This document shows positions 1-5,090 of a stretch of 6,612 nucleotides of DNA, piece after piece; position 1 is the stretch's first letter, and the number at the start of each line of letters is the position of its first letter. The DNA is from Spirochaetae bacterium HGW-Spirochaetae-7 (GTDB lineage Bacteria > Spirochaetota > Spirochaetia > Treponematales > UBA12059), in contig PGXR01000161.1 of NCBI GenBank assembly GCA_002839245.1, forward strand, positions 1-6,612. Reading direction: 5' to 3'. A program made the translations under genes and the position numbers. Below the pieces are notes generated by a model, which ran no database searches, was not told the DNA's origin, and worked only from the letters and a program-made list of their open reading frames with translations.

Positions 1-1288
1 GCCTGACGCCGACCGTCTCGAGGAAGGCACGGAGGAATTTCGGGAACACTATCCTGGGGACGCGGGTATCGCCGACGAGGACCGAGATGTCGCGGCCGAC
101 AAGCAACGAGCCGAAGGCTTTCTCGAAACTGGCCCTCCTGGCCTTCTCGTCGGCAATCGCCACGAAAAATACCGGATCGGGACCGAGAGAGCTGCCGTAA
201 AGCCCGAACCCGTCGCCCATCCATGAAAGCAAAAGGCCGTCCATGCCAAGGCCGAAAGCTTTGGCGGCGGTATCGTCGGCAAAAGCGTACGCCGATGAAG
301 CCGCCGGTCCGAGTGCCGGCTCGGCTACCTTCCAGAGCGCTGCCGGCTTGCCGGCGGATAGCAGGCTGAAATAGGCCGCCGATTCAGGCAAGCGGGACAG
401 CAGGGAGGGTGTCGTCGATCGACGCCCTAGCAGCGACGCGAGTGCCTGGTCGCTCGAAGAGACGCCGAAGTCCACCGACAGCGAAATCCTGTCGTCCGCC
501 AGCTTCAGGTCGACAACTGCGAGCGACGTGAAATCGATCTTTGCCAGGGCGGCCCGAGCGCCTCCTGTCTCCGGCCCGCCGGAGAGCATCGGTACGAGGA
601 CCGCGGGATCAGCTAGAAAACGGAGCGACGAGTCGCCGGGACGCCGTAGCGCGGCGGCGAGTTCGGCTCCCACGCCGGCGTTGCCGGGCTTCAATGCCGC
701 GCGCAGGAGTTCTTCGCTGGAAGCCACGACAAGAAGGCTTCCCGACCTCTTCGCGTACAGGGTCATTCTTCCCTGGTCAGAGCCGGGCGAGTACTCGAAT
801 CTCGGCGGCACCGCGTCGGGCACCCATGACAAGCCTTCTACCCTGGCCATCAACCCGGGGGCGAGCCTGGGAGCGAGCGGCAGCAGCCGAAGCGCCGCGG
901 AGCGGTAGCCGAGCGAAACAACGGCGACGAAGCCACCGTCGTCATACATGGCCGCGTCGACCCGGACGTCGGCAAGCCTCGAGAAGGCGGCTGAACGGAT
1001 GAACGGCTGGGAGCGGATCGAGCGTACGAGGCCGCGTACGGCGCCGACCTCCGGCGCGGAAAGCAATGCATCGACGGCCTTGAGATCGAGGGCTTCGTCG
1101 ATGAAGTCACCGGCAGACCGCACGCTGGCATAGACGGAAAAACCCGCCGGGATTCGCGCCGCCGGGTCGCTCCTCCACAGGATGGACAGCAAAACCAGGG
1201 TCACTGCCGCCGCGACGGGCAGGCCGACGATCAACGCGAGCACCCAGGCGATGACTCGGAGAGGCTTTCGCCGTTCGATGTTGGACAA
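1..1288 (-). CDS. Membrane-anchored protein of unknown function (3' end cut by window edge)
   Basis: A single uninterrupted frame of 429 codons runs from a TTG at 1288 to the left edge, so the C-terminus is missing. The TTG is chosen because GGAGG lies 7 bases upstream (1296-1300, minus strand); the next candidate, a GTG at codon 16, falls inside the membrane segment. The N-terminus has a basic stretch (RRKPLR, residues 6-11), then one hydrophobic helix at about 12-38, then WRSD. This reads as an uncleaved signal anchor with nearly all of the protein outside the cytoplasm. The remainder alternates hydrophobic strands and polar turns, with no cysteine or obvious catalytic motif in the visible part. 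A segment beginning LPESAAYFSLLS (residues 300-311) faintly resembles the repeated LP-x-x-x-x-Y/F unit of DUF3352-type surface proteins, but I do not claim membership. It is transcribed divergently from the M32 peptidase. The reading frame is secure; the function is unknown. Confidence 0.85.
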   Translation of the reverse strand, partial: MSNIERRKPLRVIAWVLALIVGLPVAAAVTLVLLSILWRSDPAARIPAGFSVYASVRSAGDFIDEALDLKAVDALLSAPEVGAVRGLVRSIRSQPFIRSAAFSRLADVRVDAAMYDDGGFVAVVSLGYRSAALRLLPLAPRLAPGLMARVEGLSWVPDAVPPRFEYSPGSDQGRMTLYAKRSGSLLVVASSEELLRAALKPGNAGVGAELAAALRRPGDSSLRFLADPAVLVPMLSGGPETGGARAALAKIDFTSLAVVDLKLADDRISLSVDFGVSSSDQALASLLGRRSTTPSLLSRLPESAAYFSLLSAGKPAALWKVAEPALGPAASSAYAFADDTAAKAFGLGMDGLLLSWMGDGFGLYGSSLGPDPVFFVAIADEKARRASFEKAFGSLLVGRDISVLVGDTRVPRIVFPKFLRAFLETVGVR

Positions 1289-1300
1289 GGAGGTTCCTCC
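1289..1300 (-). promoter_or_regulatory. Ribosome binding site within an inverted repeat
   Basis: Read on the minus strand, GGAGG is followed by AA and then CCTCC, immediately before the TTG start. The GGAGG is a full Shine-Dalgarno core at ideal spacing and decides the start. It can also fold onto CCTCC (stem GGAG/CTCC, loop GAAC), which could partly hide it. The masking is inference. Confidence 0.6.
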
Positions 1301-1306
1301 GTTTCG

Positions 1307-1336
1307 ATTGTCGACCGAAACCCGTTCTTGCGTCAA
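1307..1336 (-). promoter_or_regulatory. Candidate sigma70-type promoter for the minus-strand membrane protein
   Basis: On the minus strand, TTGACG (1331-1336, 5 of 6 matches to TTGACA) is followed after 18 bases by GACAAT (1307-1312, 4 of 6 matches to TATAAT). It points toward the TTG start at 1288. The -35 is good and the -10 mediocre. Its -35 overlaps that of the opposing promoter. Confidence 0.45.
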
Positions 1337-1356
1337 CGCCCGGGTGATGGTAGCAT
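1328..1356 (+). promoter_or_regulatory. Candidate sigma70-type promoter for the M32 carboxypeptidase
   Basis: TTGCGT (1328-1333) and TAGCAT (1351-1356, 4 of 6 matches to TATAAT) are separated by exactly 17 bases. Transcription would start near 1363, giving a very short leader that just includes the GAGG ribosome binding site at 1366-1369. The candidate promoter at 3687-3715 has a similar -35 (TTGCGC) and the same 17-base spacer. Confidence 0.45.
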
Positions 1357-1376
1357 CGACCGATCGAGGTTAACGC

Positions 1377-2894
1377 ATGAAACCCATTGAAAGACTCCGG
1401 GCCCTGGACGCCGAGGCCAAGCTGGTAGAACATATTGGCGCAATGCTGGGCTGGGACCAGGAAACCTACATGCCGAGCGCGGCCATCGACGAGCGCTCGG
1501 ACCAGCTGGCGCTCATGGAATCGTTGACCCATGACATGGCGACGTCCCCGGAGATAGGCTCGATCCTCGCCGAGCTTGGCTCGAACGCCGAGGCGCCCGG
1601 CGGCCCCGAGTCGCTGCCGACTATCGACCGCGCCTACCTGCGGGTGATGAGGCGGAAATTCGACCAGGCGACGAAGTTGCCGTCGGAACTTGTCTCCGAG
1701 ATGGCGAAGGCGACGAGCCTGTCACAGGCGGCCTGGGTCCAGGCCCGCAAGGATGACGACTACCGGGCATTTGCGCCTCACCTCTCGAAAATGCTCGAAT
1801 TCAACAAGACCGTGGCGGCCTGCCTCGATCCAGGCAAGCGACCGTACGACGTGCTGCTCGACCAGTTCGAGGAAGGCGCCATCGAAGCCCAGGTGGCCTC
1901 GGTCTTCAGCGCCTTGCGGGACGACCTCGTCAGCCTCCTTGACAGGATACTCGGCGGTCCCCAGGTCGACGATTCCTTCCTGCGCCGCAATTGCCCCGCG
2001 GCCGCCCAGGCCAAGGCGAGCGCCTACTTCATGAAGGCGCTGGCCTTCGATGCGACCAGGGGCAGGCTGGACACGACGGCCCATCCCTTCACCACGACGC
2101 TCGGCGGGTCGGACGTGCGCATCACCACGCGCTACGTCGAGGAGTACTTCCCGTCAAGCGTCTTCAGTACGATCCACGAGACGGGCCATGCCCTCTACGA
2201 ACTCGGGCTGGATCCGTCGCCCGACTACCGCCGCACCTCGCTCGCCGAGGCGTCCAGCATGGCCATCCACGAGTCGCAGTCGCGCCTCTGGGAAAACACG
2301 GTCGGCCGCTCGCTCGGATTCTGGCTGCATCACCTGCCTGCGCTGAGGCAGATGTTATCGCCCGTCCTCGACGGCGTCGGCCTCGAGGACTTCTACCGGG
2401 CCATCAACAAGGTCGAACCGTCGCTCATCAGGACCGAGGCCGACGAAGTGACCTACAGCCTGCACGTGATACTCCGCTTCGAGCTCGAGGGCGCTCTCGT
2501 CTCGGGAGACCTTTCGGTGGACGACCTGCCTGGAGCCTGGAACGACGGCATGAAGCGGCTGCTCGGGGTCGTGCCGACCGACGATGCGCACGGTTGCCTC
2601 CAGGACATCCACTGGTCGATGGGTTCGTTCGGGTATTTCCCGAGCTACGCCCTGGGCAACCTCTACGGCGCGCAGTGGTGGGACGCGATGAAAGCCCAGG
2701 GGCTCGACCCGAAGTCGGCGGTCGAGCAAGGAAACCTCGGCTCTATCCTGTCGTGGCTGAGGACGAACATCCACAAGCCAGGCGCAATATACAAACCGGG
2801 TGAGCTCGTCGAGCACGTTACGGGTAATGCGCTCGACCCGTCGCACTTCGTGCGCTACCTGAACGACAAGTACGCCGGGGTGTATGGCTTCTGA
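1377..2894 (+). CDS. Metallocarboxypeptidase, peptidase family M32 (Taq/thermostable carboxypeptidase type)
   Basis: This is a zinc-dependent carboxypeptidase that removes single residues from peptide C-termini with broad specificity; family members are normally cytoplasmic and act in peptide turnover. The 505 residues match the family's usual length of about 500. All signature motifs are present in order: GWDQETYMP (25-33), HPF (236-238), the D-x-R-x-T motif as DVRITTRY just after it, the zinc motif HETGH (267-271), HESQSR (298-303, with E299 the likely third zinc ligand), IRTEAD (351-356) and GCLQDIHW (406-413). There is no signal peptide. The ATG at 1377 has GAGG 7 bases upstream (1366-1369). 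The stop codon lies inside the next gene, suggesting co-transcription and coupled translation. I see no truncation and no missing catalytic residue. The family call is very secure; the physiological substrate is unknown. Confidence 0.97.
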   Translation: MKPIERLRALDAEAKLVEHIGAMLGWDQETYMPSAAIDERSDQLALMESLTHDMATSPEIGSILAELGSNAEAPGGPESLPTIDRAYLRVMRRKFDQATKLPSELVSEMAKATSLSQAAWVQARKDDDYRAFAPHLSKMLEFNKTVAACLDPGKRPYDVLLDQFEEGAIEAQVASVFSALRDDLVSLLDRILGGPQVDDSFLRRNCPAAAQAKASAYFMKALAFDATRGRLDTTAHPFTTTLGGSDVRITTRYVEEYFPSSVFSTIHETGHALYELGLDPSPDYRRTSLAEASSMAIHESQSRLWENTVGRSLGFWLHHLPALRQMLSPVLDGVGLEDFYRAINKVEPSLIRTEADEVTYSLHVILRFELEGALVSGDLSVDDLPGAWNDGMKRLLGVVPTDDAHGCLQDIHWSMGSFGYFPSYALGNLYGAQWWDAMKAQGLDPKSAVEQGNLGSILSWLRTNIHKPGAIYKPGELVEHVTGNALDPSHFVRYLNDKYAGVYGF

Positions 2895-3663
2895 CCTCGC
2901 GCTAGCCGAGTCTATACGGCTCGCGGCCGCGGCCTCCGCGCTGTTCGCAGGATTGGCGATCTCCGCCGGCCTGCGGTCGATAGTGCCGCGTTTCCGGCGC
3001 GGGTTGCCGGGTGCCAAGCGCTTCTACGCCGCCATGGTTTCGGCGAGCGTAGCGGTCGCTGCTGGAACATGGGCATTCATCTCGGCGGCGCGGCGTGGAG
3101 CAGCACCCGGCCTGCTCGTCTGGTATGCGGTCGCTGCCCTGGCCTTCGGCCTGCTTGCCGGTCTTTTCCCGCGGGCAGCGGGCATTCCGTCAGTAGCCGT
3201 CGCGGCCTTGCTCGCGGGGGTGGCAGTCGCAGGGCTTGCCCCCTGGACGGCATGGACGGACGGATCGGAGGCCGCGCGGCTGGTCGCGTACTCCGTGACC
3301 GAGACGGGGGCGATGGTCACCGTGACGATCGCTGGCCCGCGCGGCACCCCGGTGGAGCGGGAACTGGAATTGCCGCCGGGCCTGGTCGAGCTCGAATTCG
3401 AGGTGGTGGAGCTGCGCGGCCCGCTTGCGCTGGCCTTCGGGGAGCGGCGTTTCCAGGCCACGGCGGTAATAGCGAACGGCAGCCGCATGCCAATAGGCGG
3501 GCACGGGGAGCCGCTGCTGTTCGCCGGGAGCGGCGATCCACTTGCCCGGTTCCTGGGCTGCGAAGCTGTAACGGTCCGCACCGTAGCCTTCGTGCCGGAG
3601 TTCCTGGCGGCGGCTTCGTTCGTCATGTCGCCGGGAGGCGGAATCTCGCTGTCCGGACTATAG
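2884..3663 (+). CDS. Hypothetical four-helix membrane protein with a C-terminal extracytoplasmic domain
   Basis: I do not recognise the family. The 259-residue product has four hydrophobic stretches at about residues 10-30, 48-68, 76-95 and 101-120, then a soluble, probably beta-rich domain from about 125 to the end with alternating hydrophobic and charged residues (for example the ELELPPGLVELEFEVVEL stretch). The basic loop RSIVPRFRR (31-39) between helices 1 and 2 suggests that loop is cytoplasmic, which would place both termini outside; this topology is inference. The ATG overlaps the last 11 bases of the M32 gene and is preceded by GGGG at short spacing, so translation may depend on coupling. 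An in-frame stop at 2860-2862 limits the start to this vicinity. High third-position G+C across the whole frame supports real coding. No enzyme motif is visible. Confidence 0.8.
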   Translation: MASDLALAESIRLAAAASALFAGLAISAGLRSIVPRFRRGLPGAKRFYAAMVSASVAVAAGTWAFISAARRGAAPGLLVWYAVAALAFGLLAGLFPRAAGIPSVAVAALLAGVAVAGLAPWTAWTDGSEAARLVAYSVTETGAMVTVTIAGPRGTPVERELELPPGLVELEFEVVELRGPLALAFGERRFQATAVIANGSRMPIGGHGEPLLFAGSGDPLARFLGCEAVTVRTVAFVPEFLAAASFVMSPGGGISLSGL

Positions 3664-3686
3664 CGTTTCTACGCACAGGTACCCTA

Positions 3687-3715
3687 TTGCGCTTCATTTC
3701 ACCTGTTGATATAGT
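3687..3715 (+). promoter_or_regulatory. Candidate sigma70-type promoter in the intergenic region
   Basis: TTGCGC (3687-3692) and TATAGT (3710-3715, 5 of 6 matches to TATAAT) are exactly 17 bases apart, in a locally A+T-rich stretch between G+C-rich genes. It points at the small ORF starting at 3754, leaving a leader of about 30 bases. The -10 and spacing are good; the -35 matches the consensus only at TTG. Confidence 0.5.
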
Positions 3716-3753
3716 CCTTCCCGTGGGCCGACGAAGTCCACGAGGAGCCGATC

Positions 3754-3888
3754 ATGCCACGTATACCGTCGCGCAGGCAGCAGCATACCCATTCTGGCTC
3801 GATTGCCCGCACCCTCTTCACGCCCTCCTCGCTCAAGCCCGCCTCACCAAAGCCCTCCACGAAGAAATCCAAGCTCACGACGATGTGA
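3754..3888 (+). CDS. Possible 44-residue basic small protein
   Basis: An ATG at 3754 opens 44 codons ending in TGA at 3886-3888. The ATG is preceded by GAGGAG (3742-3747) at an ideal 6-base spacing, and a plausible promoter lies about 40 bases upstream. The peptide begins MPRIPSRRQQHTHSGS and ends with a Pro/Ser/Thr/Lys-rich tail (KPASPKPSTKKSKLTTM). It is strongly basic, has no acidic residue and no cysteine, and shows no membrane segment, so it would suit nucleic-acid or ribosome contact; that role is inference. About three quarters of its codons end in G or C. That signal is ambiguous, because the antisense frame shares the same third positions. An opposing frame (3699-3995, minus) exists but has no ribosome binding site. 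It is unlike any protein family I know. Moderate confidence that it is a gene, none for function. Confidence 0.5.
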   Translation: MPRIPSRRQQHTHSGSIARTLFTPSSLKPASPKPSTKKSKLTTM

Positions 3889-3910
3889 CGCCCCGGGCAA
3901 CCGCGAATCG

Positions 3911-3952
3911 CGAAGCCGGCTGGTTGCAGCCGGTCTAAGCCGGTCCGCTTCG
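3911..3952 (+). terminator. Nested G+C-rich stem-loop, possible terminator or structured RNA end
   Basis: An outer stem CGAAGC (3911-3916) can pair with GCTTCG (3947-3952). Inside it, CGGCTG (3917-3922) pairs perfectly with CAGCCG (3927-3932) around the loop GTTG. Without the outer stem the inner hairpin extends to 7 bp (3916-3922 with 3927-3933). It starts about 22 bases after the stop of the small ORF, a typical terminator position, but no T-run follows, so it is not a classical intrinsic terminator. It could be a Rho-region or 3'-end stabilising structure. Confidence 0.4.
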
Positions 3953-4085
3953 TCGAGACGGAACGGATGGCGCTCGGGCAAGCACGTACGATCAAAAGGC
4001 CACGTTACGCCGGCAGCCCTGCGACTTCATATTGTATGCTTGCAGCTGAGACTGGAATATTCAAGCGGGGATGGGGAGGTTCACG
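3953..4085 (+). other. Intergenic leader of metF, no recognised riboswitch
   Basis: This stretch lies upstream of metF. It holds an A+T-rich island around 4028-4040 that could supply a -10 element; the best fit is TTACGC (4005-4010), 17 bases, CATATT (4028-4033), which is weak. I do not see the conserved cores of SAM or S-adenosylhomocysteine riboswitches, although metF is a usual target of such regulation in other bacteria. Confidence 0.3.
4073..4080 (+). promoter_or_regulatory. Ribosome binding site deciding the metF start
   Basis: GGGGAGGT lies 5 bases before the ATG at 4086. An in-frame ATG at 4071 overlaps this site and has only GGGG directly against it, so the downstream ATG is the better start. 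Confidence 0.75.
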
Positions 4086-5090
4086 ATGAGCAGCGTACTC
4101 GATGCACTCGCGGCGGCTCCGCGCCGGATATCCATGGAAGTGGTACCTCCTTCACGCGGCGGCGACCCCGACGGCGTCATAGCCTGCGTCGAGGCCCTAG
4201 CGCCTTTCGAGCCCGCGTTTGTCAGCGTGACCGACCATCCGGCCGGGCACGCGTGGGCGGAGCGGGACGGAGCCCCGGTCGCGGTGCCGATCCGCGGCAA
4301 GCCCGGTACGCTCGGGCTTTGCGTCGCCATACGCGAGAGGACCGGAGCGACGGTAGTTCCCCACCTTGTCTGCCTTGGGAGCGACCGGTTCAAAGCCGAG
4401 GACCAGCTGATAGACCTGCGCTACGCAGGTTTCACCGACGTGTTCGTGGTGCGCGGCGACGAACGTTTTTCGCCTTTCGCCAGCCCGGGCACGGGAACTG
4501 GCCCAGGCGCTCCGGGCGTGGCGGGTTACGGAAGCCTGTCGCAGGCGGTCGACCTCGTCCGCATAGTCGCCGCCATCAACCGAGGCGACTACCTGTCCGA
4601 CGGCTCGAAAGGCTCGCCGGCGGGATTCTCCGTGGGCGTGGCTGCGTACCCGGAAAAGCATCCGGCCTCGCCCAACCCCGAGGCGGACCTCGCCTCGCTG
4701 CGTGAAAAGGTCCAAGCCGGCGCTTCGTGGATAGCGACGCAGATGGTGTTCGATGCAGGCCGCTACGCCGATTTCGTAGGTCGGGCCCGGGCCGCCGGCA
4801 TCGAGGAGCCCATCATTCCAGGGCTCAAGCCGCTGGTAAGGGCCCGCTCGCTCGCCGGCGTGCCGGGCACCTTTTTCGTCGACGTGCCGCGGGCGCTGGT
4901 CGACGCGCTGACCGAGGCGCGCAGCCCGGCAGAGGAGCGACTCGCCGGCATCAGGTACGCGGCAGCTCTCGTGGGGCGCCTGTACGATGCGGGCGCTCCC
5001 TGCATCCACTTCTTTACCATGGGCAAGGCCCGGGACGCGGTGGAGACGCTCGAGGCTGTCTTCGGCGGCGCGAGCGGAGCAGCACGATGA
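4086..5090 (+). CDS. metF: Methylenetetrahydrofolate reductase (MetF)
   Basis: A cytoplasmic FAD enzyme that reduces 5,10-methylenetetrahydrofolate to 5-methyltetrahydrofolate, the methyl donor for methionine synthesis. The 334 residues cover the single TIM-barrel domain, slightly longer than the common 290-320. Visible marks are the catalytic glutamate in SMEVVPP (E18), VPHLVC, RGD (123-125), VAAYPEKH (ending at H192) followed by PNPEAD, the TQMVFD segment (Q219), IIPGLKPL, and CIHFFTMG near the end. The YPEKH and HFFTMG style matches the Bacteroidetes/spirochaete-like MetF subtype rather than the E. coli form. The usual VTYG segment reads VTDHPAG here. A Gly/Pro-rich loop follows RGDERF and accounts for the extra length. 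The start at 4086 is chosen for its strong ribosome binding site. The stop overlaps the metH start (ATGA), making a tight metF-metH operon. Confidence 0.95.
   Translation: MSSVLDALAAAPRRISMEVVPPSRGGDPDGVIACVEALAPFEPAFVSVTDHPAGHAWAERDGAPVAVPIRGKPGTLGLCVAIRERTGATVVPHLVCLGSDRFKAEDQLIDLRYAGFTDVFVVRGDERFSPFASPGTGTGPGAPGVAGYGSLSQAVDLVRIVAAINRGDYLSDGSKGSPAGFSVGVAAYPEKHPASPNPEADLASLREKVQAGASWIATQMVFDAGRYADFVGRARAAGIEEPIIPGLKPLVRARSLAGVPGTFFVDVPRALVDALTEARSPAEERLAGIRYAAALVGRLYDAGAPCIHFFTMGKARDAVETLEAVFGGASGAAR

Noticed and set aside
528..1002. Two overlapping plus-strand frames (126 and 153 codons) opposite the left-edge gene.
   Set aside because: The minus strand is open for 429 codons with a good ribosome binding site and a signal anchor; the plus-strand products are Arg/Ser/Ala/Pro-rich noise.
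1991..2803. A 270-codon plus-strand frame inside the M32 gene.
   Set aside because: It overlaps the zinc motif and other signatures of the M32 frame and has a low-complexity Arg/Pro-rich product; an out-of-frame shadow.
3663..3674. Stem-loop GCGT-TTCT-ACGC directly after the membrane-protein stop codon.
   Set aside because: Only 4 bp of stem and no T-run; too weak to call a terminator.
3699..3995. A 98-codon minus-strand frame opposite the small basic ORF, with a protein-like stretch (VVSLDFFVEGFGEAGLSEEG).
   Set aside because: No ribosome binding site at its ATG or at internal GTG codons. It shares third-codon positions with the plus-strand ORF, so its G+C bias is not independent, and the plus strand has the promoter and Shine-Dalgarno. 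Not fully excluded.
3953..4085. A SAM or SAH riboswitch before metF.
   Set aside because: The position would be sensible, but none of the conserved core sequences or paired elements could be found by eye.
3664..4085. A housekeeping RNA gene (tmRNA, SRP RNA, 6S RNA) in the gap.
   Set aside because: No tmRNA tRNA-like end, SRP GGAAG-type loop or 6S-like long hairpin was seen.
4197..5009. A 270-codon minus-strand frame across metF.
   Set aside because: Antisense shadow of a securely identified metF with no ribosome binding site or domain.
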